DNA from: Gigaspora margarita
Taxonomy: Eukaryota > Glomeromycota > Glomeromycetes > Diversisporales > Gigasporaceae
NCBI GenBank assembly: GCA_009809945.1
Contig: WTPW01000867.1
Span: 166,126-230,125, forward strand
Direction of reading: 5' to 3'
Length of the DNA: 64,000 nt
This document shows, one piece after another, positions 12,467 to 23,952 of the stretch. The notes beneath the pieces were generated by a model. It had not been told where the DNA came from. It saw only the letters and a program-made list of their open reading frames with translations, and searched no databases. Numbering within the stretch: position 1 is the first letter of the stretch; each line of letters begins with the position of its first letter. Both the position numbers and the translations under genes were made by a program.

Positions 12467-13320
12467 ATTAATAAAATTATATAAAATATTATATTTCACA
12501 AATTATACTAATTGATTCTAACATGTGCTCTAAGAAACTTGTTCAGCACATAAAAATACATTATTCCAGCATATTTAATTTTGTATTTCTTGAAAATTTA
12601 AGAAAAGATGCTTAATTTTGGATTTTTTGATCAAAAAACCCAAAGTTAACCATCTTTTCTTAAATTTTCAAGAAATATAAAAGTAAATATGCTAAAATAA
12701 TGTATTTTTATATGCTGAACAAGTTTTCTTAGAGCACAATGTTGGAATCAATTAGTAAAATTTTGTGAATTATAATATTTTATATAATTTTATTAATAAA
12801 AATACTAAAGAATTCTATGATTCTCAAAATTTTACTAATTGATTCTAACATTGTGCTCTAAGAAAACTTGTTCAGCACATAAAAATACATTATTCCAGCA
12901 TATTTANTTTTATATTTCTTGAAAATTTAAGANAAGATGCTTAATTTTGGATTTTTTGATCAAAAANNCCAAAATTAANCATCTTNNCTTAAATTTTCAA
13001 GAAATACAAAAGTAAATATGCCAGAATAATGTATTTTTATGTGCTGAACAAGTTTTTTTAGAGCACAATGTTAGAAGTAAAATTTTGTGAATTATTATAT
13101 TTTATATAATTTTATTAATAAAATACTAAAGAATTCTATGATTCACAAAATTTTACTAATTGATTCTAAAAAAAGTGCTCAAGAAAACTTGTTTAGCACA
13201 TAAAAATACATTATTTCAGCATATTTACTTTTATATTTCTTGAAAATTTAAGAGAAGATGCTTAATTTTGGATTTTTTGATCAAAAAAAATTCAAAATTA
13301 AGCATCATAAATTTTTTAAA
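12467..13320. repeat. Tandem ~325-bp modules built of two palindromes
   Basis: The word TTTTTTGATCAA recurs near 12623, 12951 and 13275, giving a period of about 325 bp. Each module has one palindrome centred on that word, with arms near AAGATGCTTAATTTTG, and a second long palindrome with arms GTGCTCTAAGAA and GAATCAATTAGTAAAATTTT. A single older module lies at about 11710-12006 in the outer element. Several N bases at 12907-12986 probably reflect assembly trouble with these repeats. Confidence 0.75.
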
Positions 13321-13737
13321 AAAATAGTAGTACAAAAAAATGAGATAGCTTATTTTTGGATATGATTCTTGCAAAATGTAGGTAATTTGCTAAAAATAAA
13401 ATATAACATGCATAAAATTGCTGTAATTTGCCAAAATGCTTTATATAACCTTTTTTAAAATTAACCTCAATTTGCTAAAACTTAAATTTGGACCTCAGAC
13501 CAAATTTTCTGCAATTTGCTAAAAAAAAAAATATGACATATATCAGAGATGTCCAGGGTTCTCATATATTATTTTGATTTATAAAAATAGATATGATAAT
13601 TTAGTTTTTAGCAAATTACTATAAAATTTATATGTAATAATCTAACTTTTAGCAAATTTACTTGATTTTAGAGGTAGCAAAAACGCCTAAATTCATGCAG
13701 ATCAGTTATGACCTCTATGAGAAATATCTGGGATCCT

Positions 13738-15655
13738 GATTCTTCTGAAGATGAAACTTCTAAGCCAAGAGCAGCATCTAACAAACATACAAAAAAAGTG
13801 ATGAATGAAGGCAGTAATCTTTATTATAAAAAAAATTTTTTTATTTACTTTAAATTAATTTTTTGCAATTTTTGTTTTTCTAGAAGACTATAATAATTTT
13901 GCTCATGCACCACTTGAGCAACTTGAGTTAAATAACACTACACCAACTAATAATTTAATATGCCCATATTGTCAAAATCAAGACTTAGTTTACAATTGTA
14001 CATCAAAAAGTCTTACAAATTATCAAAGGCCTTTACGCAATATTGATCCAATACTAATTTATAATTCAGATCATGTGGCAACTCATAGCTCAAATATAAC
14101 TAATAATACTGTATCATCAAATGAAAATACAAATAGATTTTGGGCTCCAATATCATTTTATGAACATGGATCTGCAGCATCTAGAAACTTGATTATGCCA
14201 GAGCCACATAGAAGTTTGTCAACAATGTCATTAGATAATATATCAGACTTGCAATCTTTATGGGCTATAATTTATTAATGAATAATCAAGATCAAGAATC
14301 TTTTACAACTCAACAAAATTACTGTAAAAAAAAGATTTCTAGACTAAATGCACTATCTCAACATACTTCATCTTTATCAGCAACTTCTTGTAATGTGCCA
14401 AATATGCTATCACAATATACTTCATCTTTATCAGCAACTTCTTGTAATATGTCAAATGTGCCATCACAATATACTTAGTCCTTACTAGCAACTTCTTGTA
14501 ATATGCCAAATGCACTATTTCAATATACTTTGTCCTTACCAGCAACTTTTTGTAATATGCCAAATGTACAGTCTCAATATACTTCATTCTCACCAACAAT
14601 TCTCATGATATTTCTACTTGGAATTCTAATAACAAGTCATAAAAGTATTATCATCAACATAGAGAAAAGATTTCCAGTATAGATATACAATCTCAACATG
14701 CTTTATACTTACAAGCAAATTCTTATAACAAAATTGCTAATACTGATTCTGAAGAGTGAAACTTTTCTGATGAAGAATCATTAGTTAATTGGCTGTGTAC
14801 ACGACCTGATTTAATTAATAAAGTACAAATTTTATCAAAAACTTCTTTATTACATAAGGTTTGTTTGCTTACTTACATTTTGTAATGATACAAACTTAAT
14901 AGATCAGCTCTCATAATATATAATTGATACTTATTATGAATTTAAATAATTAATTACAATATTTTTATATTATAAAAATATATAATATTTATTAGAATGA
15001 AGTTAATACTCCTGAACTGTTTAACAAAGAGACTATACCAAATTTGGTTATGGAACAGTGCAAGCTTCTATTTTTACGCACTACAAAATCCTACTAAGAA
15101 AATGCATGAAATGCTAATTAAGAAAATCATTTTATCAATGGATTTTGTATTTCAAGAATTTAAAATCTTAAACAAAAAAACACGTGAATACTTTGATAAT
15201 TTTTGACACACATTTAATAAAGATATAGCAGCTCTTGCTAAAGACTTGCTTGTTAAAAACAGGTAAATATAAGTTGTCATTGTATAAAAAAAGTTAATAT
15301 AAATTATTATAGTGATCCAACTAAAGAAAATATCAAGCAATTTGTTGCTGGTAAAGTTTGGTGGCAAAAACTTAGCAAATATTTTGATGCTAGTGATTTC
15401 TCTGAGTTCAAAAAGTCCTCTTTTTTGCTCAAGTCTCTTGAAAACTTTGTTGCTGAAAGTTTAAAGATTAACATTGAATATTTGTTGAAGTCCACAATCA
15501 AAAAAAACTACCCTATAGTGAAAATGTCTTGGTGAAGATTAAAACACTTGATCAACTCACTTTTCATTTAACAATTCCTGTCAAGTTGACAAAATTATGC
15601 AAATGAATTAGATATTGAACAAGCTAGTACAGAATTATCTTCAGATGATGAATAA
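13738..15655 (+). pseudogene. Decayed multi-exon gene of unknown function
   Basis: The frame starts at GATTCTTC (13738), directly beside the transposon stack, with an acidic DSSEDETSK segment. Three introns with GT-AG ends are visible: 13814-13883, 14859-14995 and 15263-15312. The encoded protein contains a possible CPYC pair (CPYCQNQ), a Ser/Thr-rich tandem repeat (14340-14590), VNWLCTRPDLINKVQ, and a helical end with KVWWQKLSKYFDASDFSEFK and the acidic terminus SSDDE before TAA at 15653-15655. Frameshifts near 14270, 14600 and 15090 and stops (TAG 14476, TGA near 14757, TGA near 15205) show it is dead. The original start must lie left of the transposon stack at 11477. I do not recognise the family. 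Confidence 0.6.
14340..14590 (+). repeat. 60-bp tandem repeat in coding sequence
   Basis: Just over four units of 60 bp encode variants of SQYTSSLSATSCNMPN. The unit is a multiple of three, and the third and fourth units carry substitutions, including the stop at 14476-14478. It lies inside the decayed gene. Confidence 0.8.
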
Positions 15656-18600
15656 CATTTTATTATATTACTTTTATCAAACAATTAACTAATAAGCAAA
15701 ATTTGAATTAAATTTATAATTAAGTTACAAATTCCATACTATACAAATATAAAGTTTTATTGTCTAGCCCACTAATGCCATGATCAAATAAATCTTACAT
15801 TTTTGCAGTCTATTGTTATTATTTTACAGACCAATTTGTCTTATGAATGTGACTTCGAACCCAATGATATTGTTTAACTTAGGCCCAATGTACAGAGATA
15901 AATATAATTAAGTGCAGATTACCTCATCTGATTATTTTGACGCACCCCTTTAATGTAAGCCAGTTTAAACAGCAAAGTATTTTGAGCTATTTAAAAGTTT
16001 TAATAATATATTTTTAATAAATAAAAATACTTTTCTCAGATATCTAAAAGTTATTCTATCTGATTTTGTAGTTATTTGTTTAATTTCAAAAAAGTATATT
16101 CTCTTCACCTTTTTATAACTCCTACAATGTTTTTTCATAATGTTTTGCAAAATTTTTTTATAATTCAAAATGATAGCAATAGTAGTTCATCAAAGTTCTT
16201 AATTAAATCAAGAAATATTTGACTTTAAAAGCTTGAGCAATAATTCCAAATAATTATAAAATATATTAGTTGATAAAATAAATATGTATTAAAAAAAATT
16301 CTTAAGTAAAAAATTTTCATATAGCTTAAACTATATTTTAACATAAAAAATAATAATAACAATGCATTAGGTTCACTTTTAAAAGTTAATCAGGTCTCTA
16401 CTTACCCTATTGACATATAAATATTATGGATTTTTGCTACACCAATAACTTGACACTCATTCAAGAAATGCTATTTCAACCCACTCAATGTACGAATTGG
16501 TCGAGTTTTAAAAATTTTTCAGTAAATGTTAGTAAAATAAGAAGCAGAATCAATCCCAAAGATACTAAAGAACCAATTCAACTTACCAAATCTACCTGTA
16601 CCTTTCAATTCAGCCTATTATTGGTTTTACGAACATCTTTAAGTAGCTGTCTCACTGTTTTACCTAGTAAAGCAACTTTGATACTGAAAAATTCATTTAT
16701 GCTAAATTAGCAGCGAAAAAAATGATTGAATTTTATAATAAAAAAAGTGATTTTTAATCTTAAAAAACCAAGCTAACGATATCATATTATTTGACGTTAT
16801 TAATGTATTTTATTTTGTTCGAATAGCTTTAAGTTTTTTTAAAATAATCATAATCCTTACAATAATATTATAAAATTCTGTGAAATTCTTTTATCTATTG
16901 ATGGAATTTATAAGAATTTTTAGCCGAACATGAAAATTATTAAAAGCCTAATAAATTTATTTATAATAAAATAGTGAATATCTAGTAAGAAACTATATCT
17001 GTAATTTAATATACAAACCTTTCAATCATGCTTATATTATTCTATAATATTTATTAATTTTGCTAAATTTAGAATATTTTATTGCTAATGCAAAAATGAA
17101 CGATTTTAGCAAAGTAGTATTCTATAGAAGCACAACTATAATTTAAATAACTAAGTTGGTTGGGAGACCTGTAACTCAGGTTGTGTTAATTTTATTAGAA
17201 ATTTAGCACTTCTAAAGGAAGACTGAATGCATAAATCCTGAGAACAAAGATGACTAGATGGGCTGTTAGGAACTACTTAAATAGATACCAAAAGTGTATA
17301 TGTAACTAGTTGTACATGTGTTAATTTAACAAATATAAGGGATCTCTAGAGGCCTCTATGATTTATAAATCTTAAATAAAGACTAGAATCTATAATGGGC
17401 CTTTAATATAAAAAAAATTTTATAAATAAAGTATACTTATATTGGTAATAAAAGTTTATTTTATTTAACAAATTGTAAATATTTTTTAAAAAATCGCCTA
17501 GAATACAGTTTAAAAATAGTCTATATTTAAAAGATTAGTAGATCTTTTTAAAAAATTAAGAGTGCTGAATTTCTTACCTAATATCCATTTACTATAGAGG
17601 CTTACCCCAAAACCCAGATAATATATTTATTTAAATTTGATTGGCTAAAATTTTTATATAAGGTAAGATTTTGCTTGAGCCCACCTCCTAAAATATTACC
17701 TAATAAATGTCAGCGCCCTAACATTTTCTATTTCAATTAACTAAAAATTTAAAGTTATAATACAATTAAATAAAACCTCTACTATTTATATAGTAAATAA
17801 TAAATATAGTTTATTACAACTATGTATATAAAATTATTTTGGGGTTCAAAACCTGAAATTAAGATTCAAAATAAAATTGCTTTGATTTGTTTTACTTAAA
17901 GAACTGAATAGACAATATTATAAAGAATATAAATATATAAATTTTATTTGCTTTTCTTTAAATTTGTTCTAATAAAGATAAATTATTTTTTTCAAAAATT
18001 AATTCAGTGGTATTACTAATTATACTTGATTGAATTTGTGTAGACACTGAACAAAATAGTAGTGTAGTTACAAAGATTTATACAGTATTAATATCTATTT
18101 ATCATAATATTTTTAGTATTAAAATAAAATTTTTAAAGCTTGTATAGTTAGATTTAGATTAATTAAAATTATACAAAAATTGTTAAAAAATATTACTTTT
18201 TATTTTTTTTTTATTATTAAATTAAAAATATATCTATTTATATAGATTCACATATTAAACTTATATATTCAATTTTAAATAAGTTTATTACAATTATAAA
18301 GCATTATTATTTATAAATATATGACAAAACAATTAGTATTTTCCCAATATATTATTAAAGATAGCTTATATTCAATTACAATTTATCAAAATAGCCAAAT
18401 TGTTAGTAAATACAAAAGTATACTAATACTATTTGGCTTTAAACTGAGATTATAAAATCTATTTTAGACGATATTTTATTTTTCTATAAATTATTAAATA
18501 CTTTGTATAAGTTAGAACAAGTATACAAAACACAATTTTATCACCAAATATTTATACATAATAAATGCATTTCTTCAAATTAGAAATAACCAACTATTAG

Positions 18601-19040
18601 TAATTATTTATTCAGATTATATTTAAAAAAAAGCACTAAAAATTTTTTATCGAATTTGGATAGATGATTGTTAAGAAATCTTCACTTAAAATTTGACTTT
18701 TTTTATTTTTTTTTATTTTTTTATTTTTTATTTTTTTTAATTTTCTAATATTCTTTTATATTTCTAGCGAGAATGCTTGACAGCCATCTATCTATCAGAA
18801 TTCAATGGACTTTTCTTAATTTTAATTTCTATAAGAATATAGAATTGATATAAAAATATTACCATGTTTAAATGTATAGTTATTCGGAAATTATCACTAG
18901 AATTTTTAAAAAATTTCAAAATTAGTTCTGCTGATTACTGATTAGGACCGATTGATCTGCTGAATTTTGGTTAGCGCCACTAATTTATCCAACAGCCAAT
19001 CATTACTTTAATAAGACCTTATTACGTATATTGAAAGTCA
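15656..19040. other. AT-rich gene-poor stretch
   Basis: I see no supported gene. One open frame at 16426-16710 (94 codons) has no recognisable motif and no flanking gene structure, so I do not call it. T-rich low-complexity runs occur near 18195-18220 and 18700-18745. Confidence 0.5.
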
Positions 19041-19130
19041 ATAAATGTCACTATACTGCATGTGGCACAATTATAAATACGTACGTATCCTAAAAAATTT
19101 GATGCTTCCACGTGTAACTTTTACGTTAAA
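19041..19130 (+). promoter_or_regulatory. Conserved Sel1-family leader, copy 1
   Basis: Upstream of the start are TGTGGCACAATTATAAA, the word TACGTACGTA and a leader GATGCTTCCACGTGTAAC ending in TTACGTTAAA just before the ATG. The same ordered words precede the other Sel1 genes in this window. In this copy the ATG seen in some paralogs is ACG, so there is no upstream AUG at that place. Confidence 0.5.
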
Positions 19131-20419
19131 ATGTCAATTTGCAATGACCAACTTGAAGATCAGCCTGAAAAAATCGGCAATTTATCAGGTATTATTCAAA
19201 TAACCAACAATGCTACTCAATTGTATTTAGAAGATAACAAGCCGCAGGATTTTTCCCAGGATTTTCTTAACGAAATTGTTAAAGAAATGTGTAATTTGTA
19301 TAATGAAGAGAGATTGAAAGGCATAAATTCCCGTTCAGTTCTTGACACTTTAGAACAATTTTTAATAAAAAAGCAAACTCCAGTAAATATTATAAATATT
19401 TGCTTAGATGATCAAATTAATCCTACGGTTCAAATCATTCTTGCAAATTGTTATCATTATGGTAAATGGATTGAAAAAGATGAACATAAAGCATTTATTT
19501 ATTATCAAAAATCTGCAGAGATGAATAACTCTATTGGAATAAGTAGTGTTGGATATTGTTATCAAAATGGAATTGGAATTGAAATAGATGAACGTAAAGC
19601 TTTCATTTACTATCAAAAATCTGCAGAAATGGGGGACACTATTGGAACAAATAATGTTGGTATTGTTATGATAAAGGAATTGGAGTTGAAAAAGACGAAT
19701 GTAAGGCTTTCGTATATTATCAAAAATCTGCAGAGATGGGAAATGCTGGAGGAATATTTAATGTTGGAAATTGTTATGAAAAAGGAATTGGAGTTGAAAA
19801 AGATGAATATAAGGCATTCATTTATTATCAAAAATCTGCAGAGATGGGGTATGCTGATGGAGCATACATGGTTGGATATTGTTATCTTAATGGAATTGGA
19901 AATCAGAAAGATGAACATAAAGCATTCATTTATTATCAAAAATCTGCAGAGATGGGAGATTCTGATGGAACGTATATGGTTGGACATTGTTATCTCAATG
20001 GAATTGGAGTTGAAAAAGATGAAAGTAAGGCGTTCATTTATTATCAAAAAGCTGCAGAGATGGGAGATGCTGATGGAACATATCAAGTTGGATATTGTTA
20101 TCGAAATGGAATTGGAATTAAAAAGGATGAACATAAAGCATTTTTTTATTATCAAAAATCCGCAGAGATGGGTGACGTTATTGGGATATATATGGTTGGA
20201 TGTTGTTATCTCAATGGAATTGGAGTTGAAAAAGATGAACGTAAAGCATTCGTATATTATCAAAAATCTGCCGATATGGGAAGTGGTAAAGGGATAAAGC
20301 AAGTTGGAAATTGTTATCTCTATGGAATTGGGACTGAAAAGGATGAATATAAGGCATATGTTTATTATAAAAAATCTGTAGAAATGAGTAACGTCAGTGG
20401 ACTGTCAAATATTGCATAA
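19131..20419 (+). CDS. Sel1-repeat protein with a one-base frameshift
   Basis: The N-terminal 100 or so residues include MSICNDQLEDQ and IVKEMCNLYNEERLKG, as in the other copies. About nine Sel1 units of 36 residues follow, each with the core VGYCYxxGIGVEKDExKAF and IYYQKSAEMG. The frame is lost between 19660 and 19661, where GTTGGTATTG replaces the GTTGGATATTG found at equivalent sites; one A is missing. The repeats continue in the next frame to TAA at 20417-20419. Sel1 repeats form TPR-like helical scaffolds for protein partners. No signal peptide or membrane segment is seen. It is either a recent pseudogene or carries a sequencing error; everything else is intact. It stands alone, 14 kb from the tandem array. 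Confidence 0.8.
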
Positions 20420-22046
20420 TATTATCGAAATGAATTGGAATAATAAAAGATCTAATAAACATCAAATACTGCTTTCAATGGTTAATTTTAAATTTTGTTT
20501 GAATTCGTTTGGCATGTTGAGAAATACCACAATCAAATGATAAGAACTGGTATAAATAAAATCAATTAAGGATTAGAGTTAAATTATGATTGTGATGGAG
20601 CGATAATCTAAAATTTGAAAAAAAATTTTAAAAAGCGATTTCATGAGTAAGATTATAGCATCTAATCTTGGTTAAAATTGTAAAATTTAATATTTCTGAC
20701 GAATGATATGTACTTGATCTTCCGAGATCAAATGTTTTTTATTGTACAATGCGTAAACCAAATAATGAAAATGTTTCTTAGTTGGAATACAAATTCAGTT
20801 AAAGTAGGTATAGGCTAATCTATTTCGTTATTTGATGATTCAAAAATCCTCAGCAATAAATAGAGCATAATAATCTAAGCTTCTAATCAGTTCTTGACGA
20901 TACGGCTATTAATAAAATACAACATATAAATAATATTTATTACATGTCTGACTAAATGAAAATAGCAACTAAATTTGAATGTATCAAATGAACATTCAAA
21001 TATTCATATTTATTTTAGTAATGTAATTAGGAATTTTTGGATTTACCACGCAAAACACATCTGAACACAGCAAATTATTTTTTTCGGAAGTGCATTATTG
21101 AGTGTCTCAATTCATTTTTGACACCATATTTGGTTACTTGATGCGCTGCATAAACTACTTAATAATATTTTCAATACAGTATAGATAAATTAATTCTATC
21201 TTGTTTAATAATGTGCATTTCTTGCTTTACCGATACGAAAAATATAAAAAAAAAAAACCATTACAATAATTTTGTGTGGATGCTTTGTGCCCAATTAAAT
21301 AAATTATTGGATTATTTCTTTTTACGTTCAACGCATCTAGGTAAACGAGAACAATAATATCTAGTTGTCCAATCTTGCAAGTCTCTATCGATATAATTCT
21401 TGCAATTGAAATAAGAATGTATCTCGCTTGAAATTCTTGTCTGAATTAAAGATGGGCGACTAAACTGATGACAATACGAAACTCGTGACGAATGACGAAA
21501 TGCATAAAAAGTCATAAATTTCATAAGTAATCTATAGCATTTGGGAGTAATTTAATGTAGGGAAAGGTTTAAAATGCGAGTTTTCTTTAGGAATCATGTT
21601 AAATTAATTTTTTTGTTCGTTGCCCAGTTCTATTATTTTTTACACAGTCATCATCTATCCAATAAGTCTGTTGAACGAAAAAAAATTATCTGCTTTAGAT
21701 TTTTTATGAGTTTGTTAATTTTAGTGGAGTTAACTTTTATAACAGTCTGACAATTTAATAGAAAACAATTCGTGGTCAAATAATGATTACTATGCTTTTG
21801 TATGAACTGATGAATCTTTATTATGATGAAATAGCAGTAACTTTGAAAGAAATTTAAGATGCAGGTTACCCCAGAGGTCGTCATGATGAAGCTTGTCAAA
21901 AGGGGTCAATTGCATTTTATATTTTATTAGCCAAATTAATTTCGCCAAGAGTTTCACCAATCATCAGTAGTTTTGTCAATTGTTGGCAGTTTCGTCCATC
22001 GGCAAAATTTCATCAAGACGAAACCATTGACAAAATGGTTTAATAG
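20420..22046. other. 3' flank of the Sel1 gene and non-coding DNA
   Basis: Just after the stop a remnant of another repeat unit can be read. Near 20705-20770 lies the conserved 3' block (CTTCCGAGATC, then CAATGCGTAAACCAAATAATG) that also follows the array copies. From about 21905 to 22045 scattered TTCGTC words mark the start of minisatellite-like sequence. No gene is seen. Confidence 0.5.
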
Positions 22047-22202
22047 AATTATGGAAATAATGAAGATATTGATAGTTTGAATAGTGTAAATAGTGTAAAC
22101 AAAGATTTTAGTGAAAATTTAAATAATGTAGAGGATGAAAACAATGATTCAGAAAATTTACCTATAGCACTTCGAAAAACATGTCAAAATTTTAAAAAGT
22201 AA
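22047..22202 (+). pseudogene. Short coding fragment, possibly of a Ty1/copia polyprotein
   Basis: An open frame without a start codon encodes an acidic Asn-rich stretch ending in SENLPIALRKTCQNFKK before TAA. LPIALRK is a well-known linker word between integrase and reverse transcriptase in copia polyproteins. With only about 50 residues and no neighbouring domain, this is a weak call; it could be chance in an AT-rich frame. Confidence 0.3.
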
Positions 22203-22239
22203 ATAAATAAAGCTTTTATGAATTGATCTTTTTGTTTTA

Positions 22240-22440
22240 TAATTATAATAGTTTTGTCAATAGTTTCGTCCATAGTTTCGTCAATAGTTTCGTCAATCGT
22301 CAATAGTTTCGTCAATCGTCAATAGTTTCGTCAATCGTCAATAGTTTCGTCAATCGTCAGTAGTTTCGTCAATCATCAAAGTATCGTCAGACGAAACCAT
22401 TGACTAAACCATTTCGTCAATCGTGAAATAGTTTCGTCTA
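22240..22440 (+). repeat. Minisatellite of GTTTCGTCAATCGTCA units
   Basis: Units of 16-19 bp such as GTTTCGTCAATCGTCAATA follow each other with small changes. Similar arrays at 24730-24900 and 26280-26520 are in reverse complement, and 27535-27780 is in the same orientation as this one. The array does not encode a plausible protein. Confidence 0.8.
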
Positions 22441-23210
22441 CCATCTTTAGTCTGAATCGCAAAAATGTTTCTCCAGACATTTAATTTGAGTTTGTTTTTT
22501 TTTTATTACGGCCCGTTACCATCATTCCGAATGCATGATAATAAAGGCAGCTGAAAATTTACAGCACTACCTACTCATACATCGAAAATTGCTGCTGATG
22601 TGTATTCAACATCACTAATAAAATTTAATAAAAATCTAATGCCTTTTCGAGAAAAACCTGGTTTCGTGATAGTATAATATGTAGATTTGAAAGGTTGAAA
22701 AGGAACGTTGAATAAACAGATCTTAAAGCATTTCTTCGAATTTTGCATAACCTGGACTTGCTAATTCTATTAATCTTTGACAGATTTTGTGCCTCTTTTT
22801 TTGGTCACAAATGTAAAGCAGTGGATACAAGAATTAATTTTAGACGGCAGTAATTCAATGAAGCGTGTCAAATTTTCGCTATGATTTTTAAATGTTTGGG
22901 CAAATAATAAGAATTCAATCGACTTGTTAGATATTAATTGCGACAATTAGGATGAATCTTGAATGTAAGGAAAGTTTTTATGCTGTCGGCATTACTACCC
23001 CCTCGAAGCACGAAAAATCGATTAAAATGATGTGCTGACTTAATATGAGATATAAAAGTTCCTTTTGTTGTAACCATTCCGGCGTCACAATGTTGTCAGA
23101 TGATATTACATGTTTTCTTGCAACGGTACCGAAACCCAACCAATTCAATCAATAAATTGCTAAATAAACTGAACAAATAAATTGACAAAAAATTCGCCTT
23201 ATGAATTAAA
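22441..23210. other. Non-coding stretch
   Basis: No supported gene. Only low-complexity T runs and scattered short frames are seen. Confidence 0.4.
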
Positions 23211-23532
23211 TACCGTATATGTCCGAAAATAAGCTACTACCTAAAATAAGCTACCCCTTGATTTTTTTCAAAAATCTTAAAAAATCCGTTAGCAGTTGCT
23301 ACATATAAAAGTCTAAAATTTACTAAGTAAACCTCGTAAGTGCCATTAAGTAAACTTGTTCAGGACTTCAAAATACACCTACAGTAAAAATTTGGTTTCA
23401 TTTGGACAACTTTTTATTAGTACGTTTTTCAATTTTTTCAAAAAGCTCAATATTTCGAAAATAAGCTACCCCACGTTTTCTCGTGTAATTTTTTGGCCAA
23501 AAAAGGTAGCTTATTTTCGGACACATACGATA
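23211..23532. mobile_element. MITE, AAAATAAGCTACC family, copy 2
   Basis: The 322-bp element starts TACCGTATATGTCCGAAAAT and ends with the inverted TTTTCGGACACATACGATA. The interior contains GTTAGCAGTTGCTACATATA and TTTCATTTGGACAAC, shared with the copies at 6674-6990 and 56497-56812. There is no coding frame. Confidence 0.8.
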
Positions 23533-23599
23533 CTTACACTACACAACTTGAAGAATATGTCCTGAGGAATTAAGAATCCAGTTTAATATAATTTATGAT

Positions 23600-23900
23600 A
23601 AATAGTGCCTATTTATTTCCAGGTAGCATTAATAGTTATTTGATTAAACTTTTTGGCATCAATAACATGAAACCATTCTTTATGCCATTTCCATATTCCT
23701 CAAAAGAATGACCACCAGATCCGGCAAGAGCTGAAATGTTTAAAGTATCTTCACAATGAATTGATATCTGAATATCAAAAATTTTAGTACATAAGTTATC
23801 GCGATGAGAAAATAGGCATATCGACAATTTATATCGTAATAGTTAGGATAAACGGTAATCCATTGATAGTGGGAAGGCATTTTTTGAAATGAAGTACTGG
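23600..23900 (-). pseudogene. Fragment of a berberine-bridge-type FAD oxidoreductase
   Basis: The minus-strand frame at 23827-23636 encodes ISIHCEDTLNISALAGSGGH followed by SFEEYGNGIKNGFM. This resembles the FAD-binding (PCMH) core of BBE-like oxidases, where a strand is followed by SGGHS and a glycine-rich turn. Upstream frames give short matches only, and the frame stops where the next strand should follow. The fragment is far shorter than the roughly 500 residues of a full enzyme. It is bordered by a MITE on each side, which may explain its truncation. Confidence 0.45.
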
Positions 23901-23952
23901 TGCTAAGATTTCGGTGGATAATGAACTATTTCACACATTACATTGCTGAAAG

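Larger units (their letters stand above)
12015..13562. mobile_element. Inner transposon, same family, inserted in inverted orientation
   Basis: The 1548-bp element starts AGGACCCCAGACATCTCTCA and ends AGAGATGTCCAGGGTTCT. It is flanked by an exact 8-bp duplication CATATATT (12007-12014 and 13563-13570). Its left block matches the right block of the outer element and its right block matches the outer left block, so it is a second copy of the same family inserted in the opposite orientation. It has gained extra palindromic modules and a retroposed insert (12279-12448). Confidence 0.85.
11477..13737. mobile_element. Outer transposon of a self-nested pair, 8-bp TSD
   Basis: The 2261-bp insertion starts AGGACCCCAGACATCTCTGA and ends AGAAATATCTGGGATCCT. 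It is flanked by an exact 8-bp duplication GATTCTTC (11469-11476 and 13738-13745), as in hAT-type transposons. Removing the inner insertion (12015-13562 plus one TSD copy) leaves about 700 bp: a left block with repeated TTTTAGCAAATT words, one palindromic module and a right block. There is no transposase gene, so it is non-autonomous. It interrupts an exon that continues at 13746 with coding sequence. Confidence 0.85.

Noticed and set aside
16426-16710. Open frame of 94 codons
   Set aside because: No domain, no repeat, no neighbouring exon, and unlike any family I know; consistent with chance.
19613-20302. Long minus-strand open frames over the Sel1 genes (also at 34820-35572, 47379-48068, 52537-53289)
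   Set aside because: They mirror the 108-bp repeat period of the Sel1 genes and end with them. Repeats open in one frame stay open in others; no start context or domain supports them.
22240-22440. Possible CRISPR array from repeated 16-19 bp units
   Set aside because: There are no unique spacers; units follow each other directly and the genome is eukaryotic.
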